Source: Achromobacter kerstersii
GTDB taxonomy: Bacteria > Pseudomonadota > Gammaproteobacteria > Burkholderiales > Burkholderiaceae_B
NCBI RefSeq assembly: GCF_902859595.1
Contig: NZ_CADIJQ010000001.1
Location: forward strand, 62,001 to 126,000
Direction: 5' to 3'
DNA length: 64,000 nt
The position numbers and the translations under genes were made by a program. A model generated the notes under the pieces. It had not been told where the DNA came from. It did not search any database and saw nothing but the letters and a program-made list of their open reading frames with translations. Positions 18,166-26,895 of this stretch are shown one piece after another (positions within the stretch are counted from its first letter, which is position 1; each line of letters begins with the position of its first letter).

Positions 18166-20286
18166 ATGAGCGCTTTGCTCACCATGTTGAAGAGTAGCGG
18201 AGCCGGCCACGCGCGGCTCCTGGCGGGTCCGATCCTGATCGTGATGGTGCTGGGCATGATGGTGCTGCCCCTGCCCACGTTCCTGCTGGACTTGCTGTTC
18301 ACCTTCAACATTGCGTTGTCTGTGATGATCCTGCTGGTGGCCATGTTCACACGCAAGCCGCTGGACTTTGCCGCGTTCCCGGCCGTGCTGTTGTTTGCAA
18401 CCCTGCTGCGCCTGTCGCTGAACGTGGCGTCTACCCGCGTCGTGCTGCTCAACGGCCACACGGGTCCGGATGCGGCCGGTAAGGTGATTGAGGCCTTCGG
18501 GCACTTCCTGGTGGGCGGCAACTTCGCCGTCGGGATCATCGTGTTCGTGATTCTGACCATCATCAACTTCATCGTCATCACCAAGGGTGCGGGCCGTATC
18601 GCCGAAGTGGGCGCGCGGTTCACCCTCGACGCCATGCCCGGCAAGCAGATGGCCATTGACGCTGACTTGAACGCCGGACTGATCGGCGAAGACGAAGCAC
18701 GCCGCCGCCGCGCGGAAGTCTCGCAGGAATCGGACTTCTTCGGCTCGATGGACGGCGCCAGCAAGTTCGTGCGCGGCGACGCCATCGCCGGCCTGTTGAT
18801 CATGGCGATCAACATCATCGGCGGCCTGATCGTCGGCGTGGCGCAGCACGATATGTCGATGGGCGATTCGGCCCGCGTGTACACGCTGCTGACTATCGGT
18901 GACGGCCTGGTCGCCCAGATCCCGGCGCTGGTGATCTCCACCGCCGCGGGTGTGGTCGTGTCGCGCGTGTCGACCGACCAGGACATCGGCCAGCAGATCA
19001 TCAGCCAGCTGTTCTCGAACCCGGCCGTGCTGTTCCTGACGGCTGGCATCATCGGCATCATGGGCCTGATTCCCAACATGCCGCACATTGCCTTCCTGAC
19101 CTTGGCCGGTGCGCTGGGCTGGGGCGGATGGATGTTGACCAAGAAGCGCCAGAAAGCGGCGCAAGCGGCCGAAGAGGTGCCGCCGCAGGCGATCACCCAA
19201 GCGCAGGCCGCTGCGGCCGAAGCCAGCTGGGATGACGTGTCCATGGTGGATCAGCTGGGCCTGGAAGTGGGCTACCGGCTGATTCCGCTGGTAGACCACG
19301 CGCAGAACGGCGAACTGCTGCATCGCATTCGCAGCCTGCGCAAGAAGTTCGCGCAGGACGTCGGCTTTCTGCCGCCGGTGGTGCACATTCGCGACAACCT
19401 GGAGCTCAAGCCCAACGACTACCGCATCCTGCTGTCGGGCGTGGAAGTGGGCCATGGCGTGGCGATGCCGGGCCAGTGGCTGGCCATCGACCCGGGCGGC
19501 GTCACGATGCAGATCAAGGGCACGCCCACCACCGACCCGGCGTTCGGCCTGCCGGCGCTGTGGATCGACGGGGGCTTGCGCGATCAGGCGCAAGTGGCTG
19601 GTTATACCGTGGTGGATGCTGGCACCGTTGTCGCCACCCACCTGAACCATCTGATGCACCGCCACGGCTCGAACTTGCTGGGCCGCCAGGAAGTGCAGCA
19701 ACTGCTGGACCGTATCGGCCGCGACGCGCCCAAGCTGGTCGAGGACCTGGTGCCCAAGACGCTGTCTCTGACCGCGCTGCAAAAGGTGCTGCAAGGCTTG
19801 CTGTCGGAAGAAGTGCCGATCCGCGACATGCGCACCATCATCGATACGCTGTCCGAACACGGCCCGCGCCTGGCGGCGCAGGCGGCCGGTTCTGGTGGCC
19901 AGCCCGATATCAACGAGCTGATCATGCTGGTCCGCCGTTCGCTGGGCCGCGCGATCACGCAGCAATGGTTCCCGGGCGAGGGCGAGCTGCGGGTCATCGG
20001 GCTGGATGTGAAGCTGGAGCGTGTGCTGTCGCAAGCCATGACGACCAGCGGCGGCTTGGAGCCGGGCCTGGCCGATACGCTGCTGCGCGAAACGCAAGCG
20101 GCGGTCGAGCGCCAGGAATCGCAGGGCAACGCGCCGGTGCTGCTGGTGTCGCCGGTCTTGCGCGCGCCGCTGTCGCGCTTCCTGCGCCACCACTTGCCGC
20201 AGTTGGGTGTGTTGTCGAATACGGAAATTCCCGATGAGCGCATGGTCCGCGTGACCGCGCTGATTGGCGGGAGCAATGGGCAATGA
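18166..20286 (+). CDS. flhA: Flagellar export gate protein FlhA
   Basis: Largest export-gate protein; its ring binds substrate-chaperone complexes and uses the proton motive force. The 706 residues comprise about eight membrane segments in the first 320 residues, with RLSLNVASTRVVLLNGHTGPDAAG and the cytoplasmic loop GRIAEVGARFTLDAMPGKQM, both family hallmarks. A large cytoplasmic domain of about 350 residues follows. AAGGAGTCTAAGGA precedes the start, and the stop overlaps the flhF start as ATGA. Confidence 0.97.
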   Translation: MSALLTMLKSSGAGHARLLAGPILIVMVLGMMVLPLPTFLLDLLFTFNIALSVMILLVAMFTRKPLDFAAFPAVLLFATLLRLSLNVASTRVVLLNGHTGPDAAGKVIEAFGHFLVGGNFAVGIIVFVILTIINFIVITKGAGRIAEVGARFTLDAMPGKQMAIDADLNAGLIGEDEARRRRAEVSQESDFFGSMDGASKFVRGDAIAGLLIMAINIIGGLIVGVAQHDMSMGDSARVYTLLTIGDGLVAQIPALVISTAAGVVVSRVSTDQDIGQQIISQLFSNPAVLFLTAGIIGIMGLIPNMPHIAFLTLAGALGWGGWMLTKKRQKAAQAAEEVPPQAITQAQAAAAEASWDDVSMVDQLGLEVGYRLIPLVDHAQNGELLHRIRSLRKKFAQDVGFLPPVVHIRDNLELKPNDYRILLSGVEVGHGVAMPGQWLAIDPGGVTMQIKGTPTTDPAFGLPALWIDGGLRDQAQVAGYTVVDAGTVVATHLNHLMHRHGSNLLGRQEVQQLLDRIGRDAPKLVEDLVPKTLSLTALQKVLQGLLSEEVPIRDMRTIIDTLSEHGPRLAAQAAGSGGQPDINELIMLVRRSLGRAITQQWFPGEGELRVIGLDVKLERVLSQAMTTSGGLEPGLADTLLRETQAAVERQESQGNAPVLLVSPVLRAPLSRFLRHHLPQLGVLSNTEIPDERMVRVTALIGGSNGQ

Positions 20287-23200
20287 AGATAAGCCGCTTT
20301 TTTGGCGTCAACAGCCGTGAAGTGATGCGCCAGGTGCGCCAGGTGCTGGGGCCGGACGCGCTGATCGTGTCGAACCGCAGTGTGGATGGCGGCGTGGAAG
20401 TGCTGGCCACGGTTGAAGGTGCGTTCGACGACGCGGCTTCCGAAACACCGCAACGCGAGGCCGCGCCGGCTTCGGGTCATGCGATGACGCCCGCTGCGGC
20501 GCCGGCTGGGGTGCCCTTGACTGTGCCCTTGTCTGTGCCCTTGACTGTGCCAGTGACTGCGCCTGCGCCCGCGACGGCGGCGCCTTTTCCGTCTTATGCG
20601 GCCCCGGCCCCGGCCACAACGGAGCGCGCTTATGCGGCGCCCGCCGCGATGCCGCAGACCAGCTATTCGACGCCGTCCAGGTCGATCGCCGCCTATCAAT
20701 CCGCCTACGCCTCGTCGGCGTCGCCGGAAGAGGAGGGGGCTGACGAGCAGGACATCGTGCCGCATGCCGCCCCGCCGTCCACCCGATATCCCGCGCCGCT
20801 CCAGCCCGCTACGCCGCCCGTGGCGTTGCAGCCCGCTGCCCCGTCGGCCGCTGCCGCGCAGCCCGCTGCCCCGTCGCCCGCTGCCTTCCAAACCGCTGCA
20901 CCCGCCGCACTTTCTCCGCTTGCCGCTGCGGCAACCCGGGTTGAACTGCCGGCCTTGCCCCCCGCACGGCCATCCGTAAGCGCGCCGCCGCCCGCGGCCA
21001 TGCCCGCGCCGGGCCGGATTGCGCCCGCCGCGCCTGCTGCCTATGCCGCTCCAGCTGCACCGGCACCGTCCGCTGCGTCGGCGACACCGGCAGCCCCTGC
21101 CCCCTATGCCGCGCCTGCGCCCACGCCCGCGCCTGCGCCTGCGCCTTCCATGGCCCGCACACCGGACGCGCCGTTGCGCCATGCGCCGCCTGCGCCGTCC
21201 GCTGCGCTGCCGACCGATACCGCCGCAGGCTTGCAAGACGCCATCAGCGCCTTGCGCGGCGCGCTGGAAACTCGTATGGACGGCCTGCTCTGGGGTGGCC
21301 GTCAAGGCACGGCCCGCGAACCTGCCGCCGCTGCGTTGTTCCGCAGCTTGTTGGACGCGGGCTTCAGCACGAAGCTCGTGCGCGCGCTGGTGGACCGATT
21401 GCCGCAGGGGATGTCCGCCGACGCCGCGCAAGCCTGGGCGCGCAACGAGCTGGTCACGCACCTGCCCGTCGTCGCATCCGAAGATGAATTCCTGGCCGGC
21501 GGCGTGTATGCGCTGGTTGGCCCCACGGGCGTAGGCAAGACCACCACGCTGGCCAAGCTGGCCGCACGCTGCGTGGCCCGTGAAGGCCGTGATCAGGTTG
21601 CGATGCTGACGACCGACCTGTTCCGGATCGGTGCGTTGGAACAGTTGCAGATCTATGGCCGCTTGATGGGTGTGCCGGCGCATTCGGTGCGCGATGCCGG
21701 CGAGCTGCGCCGCATTCTGACCGAACTGGGCAACCGCAAGATTGTGCTGATCGACACCACCGGCATCAGCCAGCGCGACCGCCTGGTGGCCGAGCAAGCC
21801 GCGATGCTGTGTAACGCCGGCAAGCCCGTGCGCCGCCTGCTGGTGCTGAACGCCGCCAGTCAGGGCGACACGCTGGACGAAGTGGCGCACGCCTACCGCA
21901 ACGGCGTGGGCGAGGACGTGGCCGGTTGCATCATCACCAAGCTGGACGAAGCGACCCGGCTGGGCGCGGCGCTGGACACGGCGATCCGCCACCGGCTGCC
22001 CATCCACTACATGTCGGTCGGGCAGAAGGTGCCTGAGCACATGGAGCTGGCGCGCGCGGACGTGCTGATCGACCGCGCTTTCAGCATGGTGGAACGCGCT
22101 CGCGCGCTGTACACGCCGAGCGAGGCCGATCTGGCGTCGCTGATGCCGCCGGCCCGTGATGCCGATGCCGTCGACCCGGCGCGCCGCCGCCAGCTGCTGG
22201 CCTCGGCGATTCTGCGTCCGCAAGGCGGCTCGGCCTCGATTACCGCCGCGCAGAATCTGGATCACACGATCGCCATGCTGGATAGCGATCCGGCTTGCGT
22301 GCAGGCGCGCGCGTCATGGCGCGAGTATGTCGGCGACGGCGCGGGCGCAAGCCTGGCCGCGCTGGGCGATGAGCCGCTGGCGATGGTGCGCCGCGAATTT
22401 TCGGCCCAAAGCAACCGCCATCTGCTGGTGATGCACGGCAAGACCAGCATGAAGGGCGATGGCCTGCCGGGCGGTTCGCTGATGGGCTCGCTGCTGATGA
22501 GCGATCGCGGCGTGGCTCTCGCGGCGCCGGCGCAGCAACTGGCGCTGGCCCACGGCATGTTGACGTCCTTCGCACCCGCCGCGCCCGGTTTGCCGGATGC
22601 CGGCCCGGCGTTGGAGGCGCGCGTGCGCTGGCTGGGCGAGCAGTTGCCGCGCCTGCCGCTGGTGCACATGCTGGAGGCGGGCACATCCGCTTTGTGGCAA
22701 TCGCTAAGCGGGCAGGGCGTGTCATGGGTGGCGCGCAGCCCCGGCGGCATGCGCGTGATTCAAGATGAATGTCCGACGAATTTGAATGCGGTCGGCAAGA
22801 GCGTCGGCTATCTGCCGGTTGGCCAGCCGGGCGACATGCCGGGCCTGATCAGCGAGACGGCGGGCAAGCGCGTGGCGCTGGCGCTTTGGGCCTCAGGCAC
22901 GGAAATCACGTTGCCGGGGCGTGGCGAGGGTGCAACGATGCGTCTGGTCTGCGCGCGCCTGATCGATACGGTCAGCGGCGAGATCGCCGGCCAATTGTTC
23001 GGCCTGACCAATCTGCCGGCCTCCCAGGCGGATGCCGCGACGGTGGCGCGCTGGCTCGTGCTGCAAGACGAGGCCAAGGCAAGCTTCCGGTATCTGGCCA
23101 GCGCCTGGCAGGCCTTGCCCGCGGTGGATGGCGCACACACCTTGGCGCGCCAGTCGCTGATGGCCGGCCAGTTGGCCGCGGCCTGCTGGCAGATGGCGCA

Positions 23201-23333
23201 TTCGCCTGCTGCCGACGTAGTGCGCGGCCCCTTGTCGGGCATCATGGGTTCCGAGCGCAAGCTATCGGGCCGCCTGCTGCCCGTTGCCATTCTGAAAATG
23301 TTTGCGATGCTGGAAATGACGGGCAGCGTCTGA
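20283..23333 (+). CDS. flhF: Very long FlhF-type SRP GTPase
   Basis: FlhF is an SRP-family GTPase that guides flagellar assembly, best known for polar placement. The N-terminal domain (about 1-55: MKISRFFGVNSREVMRQVRQ, DALIVSNRSVDGGVEVLA) and the GTPase (about 400-630) are clear: P-loop GPTGVGKTTTLAKLAAR, TTDLFRIGALEQLQIYGRLMGVPAHS, IDTTGISQRDR, TKLDEATRLG. Residues 55-325 are an Ala/Pro-rich, probably disordered linker. About 370 further residues follow the GTPase; I do not recognise them. Typical FlhF proteins have roughly 350-500 residues, so 1016 is exceptional. The GC-rich frame is uninterrupted and ends at a good terminator. No flhG follows. Confidence 0.9.
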   Translation: MKISRFFGVNSREVMRQVRQVLGPDALIVSNRSVDGGVEVLATVEGAFDDAASETPQREAAPASGHAMTPAAAPAGVPLTVPLSVPLTVPVTAPAPATAAPFPSYAAPAPATTERAYAAPAAMPQTSYSTPSRSIAAYQSAYASSASPEEEGADEQDIVPHAAPPSTRYPAPLQPATPPVALQPAAPSAAAAQPAAPSPAAFQTAAPAALSPLAAAATRVELPALPPARPSVSAPPPAAMPAPGRIAPAAPAAYAAPAAPAPSAASATPAAPAPYAAPAPTPAPAPAPSMARTPDAPLRHAPPAPSAALPTDTAAGLQDAISALRGALETRMDGLLWGGRQGTAREPAAAALFRSLLDAGFSTKLVRALVDRLPQGMSADAAQAWARNELVTHLPVVASEDEFLAGGVYALVGPTGVGKTTTLAKLAARCVAREGRDQVAMLTTDLFRIGALEQLQIYGRLMGVPAHSVRDAGELRRILTELGNRKIVLIDTTGISQRDRLVAEQAAMLCNAGKPVRRLLVLNAASQGDTLDEVAHAYRNGVGEDVAGCIITKLDEATRLGAALDTAIRHRLPIHYMSVGQKVPEHMELARADVLIDRAFSMVERARALYTPSEADLASLMPPARDADAVDPARRRQLLASAILRPQGGSASITAAQNLDHTIAMLDSDPACVQARASWREYVGDGAGASLAALGDEPLAMVRREFSAQSNRHLLVMHGKTSMKGDGLPGGSLMGSLLMSDRGVALAAPAQQLALAHGMLTSFAPAAPGLPDAGPALEARVRWLGEQLPRLPLVHMLEAGTSALWQSLSGQGVSWVARSPGGMRVIQDECPTNLNAVGKSVGYLPVGQPGDMPGLISETAGKRVALALWASGTEITLPGRGEGATMRLVCARLIDTVSGEIAGQLFGLTNLPASQADAATVARWLVLQDEAKASFRYLASAWQALPAVDGAHTLARQSLMAGQLAAACWQMAHSPAADVVRGPLSGIMGSERKLSGRLLPVAILKMFAMLEMTGSV

Positions 23334-23349
23334 TGGGCTGCGCATAACG

Positions 23350-23378
23350 AAAAGGCGACGCATGGCGTCGCCTTTTTT
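23350..23378. terminator. Bidirectional terminator between flhF and flgN
   Basis: AAAAGGCGACG / CGTCGCCTTTTTT forms a stem with a short loop, with T runs on either strand. It lies between two converging genes, 17 bp after flhF and 33 bp after flgN. Confidence 0.9.
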
Positions 23379-23410
23379 ATGCCTGGGAAAGGGCAAATGC
23401 GCCCGCGGAA

Positions 23411-23893
23411 TCAGCCCGCCACGATCGGCTTGCGTCCCGGTGCGCCGCGCGCGCCACGGCCACTGGCGTCATAGGTGGCGTTCACGCCCACGCCGCCGAT
23501 GTTGCGCAGCGCGTCCAGCGATTGCTGGGTATAGCGCAGATGCACATCAATCAGCGCGCCGTTGCGCATATTGATTTCGTTTGCCGAGGCCGACTTGGTC
23601 AGCAGCGCATGCCAGGTGTCCGACAGCTGCGGGTGCAGCACAGCCGCTTGTTCCGTGCCGGCGTGCCCGATGGGCAGGCCGATTTCGGACAGCAGGCCGT
23701 CGCGCGTGTCGCTCAAGTCCACCAATTGCTGGGCGACACGGCCCTTGCGTTCGGTGATGGCCTGCAACGCGCCGACATTGCCCGGGCCGACCAAGACTTC
23801 GGTCTCTTCTTCCAAGATGGCCGAAAACTCGGTGATCAGGGCATCTTCCTGCCGCATGCAGGCCTGGAGGGAGTCGACGGGATTCATGGTCAT
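23411..23893 (-). CDS. flgN: Flagellar export chaperone FlgN
   Basis: Cytoplasmic chaperone for the hook-filament junction proteins FlgK and FlgL. The 160 residues are mostly helical; LQACMRQEDALITEFSAILEEE and ITERKGRVAQQL match the FlgN family. The C terminus (GARGAPGRKPIVAG) looks disordered. It follows flgM by 45 bp, as in many flgAMN clusters. The start could be ATG 23893 or 23887. Confidence 0.85.
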   Translation of the reverse strand: MTMNPVDSLQACMRQEDALITEFSAILEEETEVLVGPGNVGALQAITERKGRVAQQLVDLSDTRDGLLSEIGLPIGHAGTEQAAVLHPQLSDTWHALLTKSASANEINMRNGALIDVHLRYTQQSLDALRNIGGVGVNATYDASGRGARGAPGRKPIVAG

Positions 23894-23938
23894 GCTTCGA
23901 AGGCGGTAGGGCGGTGAACGGGATGGGCTGCGCGGGAA

Positions 23939-24232
23939 TTACTTCAGCAGATCGCGCGCACTGGCGATCAGGCTGTCAGCAATTTTGCCGGTGTCGATCT
24001 TCAGCTGGCCGGAGGCGATCGCGGCACGAATGGCGGCCACGCGCTCGACGTTGATGTCGTTCGAACCGTCTTGCAGGGCCAGCATCTTGCGCGACGCCGA
24101 GCTCAGCGCGACTTGCGAGCTGCTGGAGCCCGTCCCGTTGCTGGCGCCATACGCCTGTGCAACGGCGGATTCCGGGCGTTGGCCAACGGCGTCGGCCGAG
24201 AGGGGCCGGTTGGAGGTCGAATTGATTTTCAA
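23939..24232 (-). CDS. flgM: Anti-sigma-28 factor FlgM (TTG start)
   Basis: Binds FliA until it is exported through the finished hook. The 97 residues have the disordered N-terminal half rich in Ser, Gly and Ala, and the conserved sigma-binding C-terminal part (VERVAAIRAAIASGQLKID, KIADSLIASARDLLK). The start codon is TTG, with GGAG six bases upstream; it begins MKINSTSNRP, the usual FlgM N terminus, so the codon choice looks genuine. A sigma-28 promoter lies upstream at 24292-24318, giving the expected feedback loop. Confidence 0.93.
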   Translation of the reverse strand: MKINSTSNRPLSADAVGQRPESAVAQAYGASNGTGSSSSQVALSSASRKMLALQDGSNDINVERVAAIRAAIASGQLKIDTGKIADSLIASARDLLK

Positions 24233-24291
24233 GGTTTTCTCCGCAGGGCGTCCTGGGTCGGTTTGCGACGGATACGCCTACTTATGTCTCT

Positions 24292-24318
24292 GTAACGTCA
24301 GGTCTGGCCGGAACTTTA
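24292..24318 (-). promoter_or_regulatory. Sigma-28 promoter of flgM
   Basis: On the minus strand TAAAGTTC-N11-GACGTTAC: an almost perfect -35 and a degenerate -10 (five of eight). It lies 60 bp upstream of flgM, between flgA and flgM. Confidence 0.65.
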
Positions 24319-24359
24319 GGGCAGTCCGTCCGTTGGTGCTGCGCGATTTGTAACACTAC

Positions 24360-25076
24360 CTACAGTTGTATTTCAACCAGACCGGCGTTGCGGACCACGC
24401 CGCTGACGACCTGGCCGTTGGCCGTCCGCACCTGCACCATCGCGCCCGGCGCGCCATTGTCCATCGCCTGGCCTTCGCTGCTGACCACGAAACCGTTGCC
24501 GCGCGCATTGATCCGCACGTTCGACCCGCGCACCACCGATTGCGCGTTGCGCAACGACGAACCCCGCACCGGTTGCCCGGCGTTGATGCGGTAAGCGGCC
24601 GTCATGCCCACCACGGTTTGCGGGTCGGTGATGGCGCCGGGCGGCAGCGACACCAGATCGCCATCCCGGGGGGAGAGGTCATCCGGCGTCAGCGCCTGGC
24701 CCGCCGAAATCATCCGCGAGGCGACGTAATAGTAGCCGGGCACGCTGACGGTGGCCTGGACGTACGTGGTCCAGGGCTTGGGCGCGTTGCAGCGCACGCC
24801 GACCGTCATCCGCGACCGCAGTTTCATGCCCGACGGCATAAATGGGGACATCGCATCGCACGGCGCCAGCCGCTCGGTGCGCGGCGGGTCGATCGCCACC
24901 GATGGCTGGCCGGGCAGGCCGGACAGCTGATCCATCAGATAGCCCTGCGCCGCGATGACGATCGCTTCGGGCGGCTGGCTGGCGGCGTCCTGCGCCAGCG
25001 CGGCGCCGGAGAAGGCCAGCAGCGCCAGGGCGGTGAGGCTTGCGCGCGCGCGGAGGAGTCGTGCGGAGATTTTCAT
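24360..25076 (-). CDS. flgA: P-ring assembly chaperone FlgA
   Basis: Periplasmic chaperone for FlgI polymerisation into the P ring. A signal peptide of about 28 residues ends ALA before QDAAS. The C-terminal SAF-type domain contains ISAGQALTPDDLSPRDGDL, INAGQPVRGSSLRN and VNARG-like strands ending in GLVEIQL. ATG 25076 is chosen over the longer frame (25112) because it starts directly with the signal peptide, MKISARLLRARASL. It diverges from flgB. Confidence 0.94.
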   Translation of the reverse strand: MKISARLLRARASLTALALLAFSGAALAQDAASQPPEAIVIAAQGYLMDQLSGLPGQPSVAIDPPRTERLAPCDAMSPFMPSGMKLRSRMTVGVRCNAPKPWTTYVQATVSVPGYYYVASRMISAGQALTPDDLSPRDGDLVSLPPGAITDPQTVVGMTAAYRINAGQPVRGSSLRNAQSVVRGSNVRINARGNGFVVSSEGQAMDNGAPGAMVQVRTANGQVVSGVVRNAGLVEIQL

Positions 25077-25253
25077 GATGACTGAATTGTAGAAGTCCGC
25101 CGCACTTGGCAATACGTGAATTGGATGAGAAATGGCGGGTTATTTGGCTGATTGTGTTTCACCGCCGGCCCCTATGATTCGGTCATCCAATGGGATAACG
25201 GTGTGTCCGGAATCCCTTGCTCGATCCGAATTGCAACGCAAGAAGGCGCCACG
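25077..25253. promoter_or_regulatory. Divergent flgA / flgB promoter region
   Basis: These 177 bp separate two class II operons. They contain a perfect 9-bp inverted repeat ATTGGATGA (25120-25128) / TCATCCAAT (25183-25191), and AAATGGCG (25130-25137) directly followed by GGTTATTT (25138-25145). Both octamers match seven of eight positions of the enteric FlhDC half-boxes, but without the usual 10-12-bp spacer. FlhDC control is expected for these genes; the site assignment is tentative. Confidence 0.4.
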
Positions 25254-25661
25254 ATGCTAGACAGGCTTAACGAAGATTTCCGGTTCTACCAGCAGGCGCT
25301 CGCGCTGCGCGCGCAGCGCCAGGAAGTGCTGTCGTCGAACATCGCGAACGCCGACACGCCGAACTACAAGGCCCGCGATTTTGATTTCAAGACCGCGATG
25401 GAAAACGCCATGGAAGGCTCAAAGCGCCTGTCCGACACCTCGCTCACCTTGACTTCCGCGCGCCACATTCCCGCCAAGGCCGTGTCGCAAGGCCCGACCG
25501 ACCTGCTGTACCGCCTGCCGTACCAGCCCAGCATGGACGGCAACACGGTGGACATGGATATCGAGCGCGTGCAGTTCGCCGACAACACGCTGCATTACCA
25601 AAGCACCATGCAGCTCGTCTCCGGGCGCATCCGGACGATGATGTCCGCCATTCAAGAATGA
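25254..25661 (+). CDS. flgB: Proximal rod protein FlgB
   Basis: Rod subunit next to FliE and the MS ring. The 135 residues show the N-terminal rod motif QEVLSSNIANADTPNYKARDFDF and a C-terminal helix FADNTLHYQSTMQLVSGRIRTMMSAIQ. ATG 25254, with AAGG upstream, is used in preference to an earlier frame opening at 25152, since it gives the family N terminus MLDRLNEDFRFYQQAL. It is the first gene of the flgB-J operon. Confidence 0.96.
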   Translation: MLDRLNEDFRFYQQALALRAQRQEVLSSNIANADTPNYKARDFDFKTAMENAMEGSKRLSDTSLTLTSARHIPAKAVSQGPTDLLYRLPYQPSMDGNTVDMDIERVQFADNTLHYQSTMQLVSGRIRTMMSAIQE

Positions 25662-25683
25662 TCCATAACGGGAGCGACAGGCA

Positions 25684-26103
25684 ATGTCCTTGTTGAGCAT
25701 TTTCGATATCGCCGGCTCGGCGCTCAGCGCGCAGTCGCAACGCATGAACGTGTCGGCCAGCAATATGGCCAACGCCGACAGCGTCATCGGCCCGGACGGC
25801 CAGCCCTATCGCGCCCGTCAGGTCGTGTTCCAGGTCAACCCGGCCCCCGGCCAGGCGATGGGCCAGGAAATTGGCGGCGTGCGCGTGGCTGGGGTCATTC
25901 AGGACCCGTCGCCGCTCAAGCAGGTCTACGACCCGAAGAATCCCCTGGCCGATGCCCAGGGCTATATCAGTATGCCCAACGTCGATCCGGTGGCCGAGAC
26001 GGTCAACATGATTGCGGCGTCGCGCTCCTATCAGGCCAACGTCGAGGTGTTGAACACCGCGAAGTCCCTGATGCAGAAAACGCTGACCATTGGTCAATCC
26101 TAA
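25684..26103 (+). CDS. flgC: Proximal rod protein FlgC
   Basis: Rod subunit. The 139 residues have the rod/hook N-terminal signature ([27 protein letters not shown]), the [17 protein letters not shown] segment typical of FlgC, and a C-terminal helix ([24 protein letters not shown] in overlapping parts). It follows flgB by 22 bp. Confidence 0.97.
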   Translation: MSLLSIFDIAGSALSAQSQRMNVSASNMANADSVIGPDGQPYRARQVVFQVNPAPGQAMGQEIGGVRVAGVIQDPSPLKQVYDPKNPLADAQGYISMPNVDPVAETVNMIAASRSYQANVEVLNTAKSLMQKTLTIGQS

Positions 26104-26123
26104 TTTCTTGACTGAGTGAATTC

Positions 26124-26822
26124 ATGACCACCGTCGATCAAAACACCAGCACGACCGGCCTGGGCCTGGCGCAAGCGGGCTCTGGCAGCTCCATCACGGC
26201 GCAGGGCTTGCAAGACCAATTCTTGAAGCTGCTCGTGACGCAGTTGCAGAATCAGGACCCGCTTAACCCGATGCAGAACGCCGAGCTCACCTCGCAGATG
26301 GCGCAGATCGCGACGGTGGAAGGCGTGAACAACCTGAAGAACACGATGCTGGCCATCAGTGGCCAGATCGACGTGTCGCAGTCGATGAACGCCGTGTCGA
26401 TGATCGGCAAGGGCGTGCTGATTCCGGGCACCAAGATCAAAGTTGGCGTCGACGGCGACAACGCCGCCGAACGTGTGGTCACGCCGTACGGCCTGGATCT
26501 GCAAGCCGATGCGCAGAAGGTGCAGGTTCGCATTTCGGATGCGAACGGCGCAGTGGTGCGCACGATCGAAATGGGTGAACAGAAAGCCGGCGTGTACACG
26601 CTGGATTGGGATGGCAAGAACGACAACGGTGTGGCGATGGAGCCGGGCGCGTACACCGTGTCCGTGTTGGCGACGGATGGTGACAGCAAGAAGGTTAATG
26701 CCGAAGTGCTGAGCTACGGCATGGTCAAGAGCGTGGCGTATTCCACCAACGGCCTGCGTCTGGATCTTGGCCTGGACGGCCAGACCAGCATGCTGGACGT
26801 GCGCAAGGTGATCGGCGCCTGA
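26124..26822 (+). CDS. flgD: Hook cap / assembly scaffold protein FlgD
   Basis: Exported cap that guides FlgE polymerisation and is absent from the finished hook. The 232 residues contain the N-terminal LQDQFLKLLVTQLQNQDPLNPMQNAELTSQMAQI region (quoted in parts: FLKLLVTQLQNQDPLNPM) and a FlgD Ig-like domain (GVYTLDWDGKNDNGVAMEPG). It lies between flgC and flgE. Confidence 0.96.
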   Translation: MTTVDQNTSTTGLGLAQAGSGSSITAQGLQDQFLKLLVTQLQNQDPLNPMQNAELTSQMAQIATVEGVNNLKNTMLAISGQIDVSQSMNAVSMIGKGVLIPGTKIKVGVDGDNAAERVVTPYGLDLQADAQKVQVRISDANGAVVRTIEMGEQKAGVYTLDWDGKNDNGVAMEPGAYTVSVLATDGDSKKVNAEVLSYGMVKSVAYSTNGLRLDLGLDGQTSMLDVRKVIGA

Positions 26823-26895
26823 TCGGGGCGCACATGAATCGGTGCCGGCGCATGGGCGGCGGCTTCACTACCTAAAGAAATTAGCGAGAGAAAAC

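Noticed and set aside
20500-21240. Ala/Pro repeats in flhF as possible tandem DNA repeats
   Set aside because: The GCC/CCG-rich tract encodes a low-complexity linker with irregular periods; no unit repeats cleanly enough to call a DNA repeat array.
18070-22265. Long minus-strand frames (737 and 887 codons) opposite flhA and flhF
   Set aside because: Mirror frames of well-conserved flhA and flhF codons; compositions are biased to Arg/His/Gly with no recognisable domain and no ribosome site.
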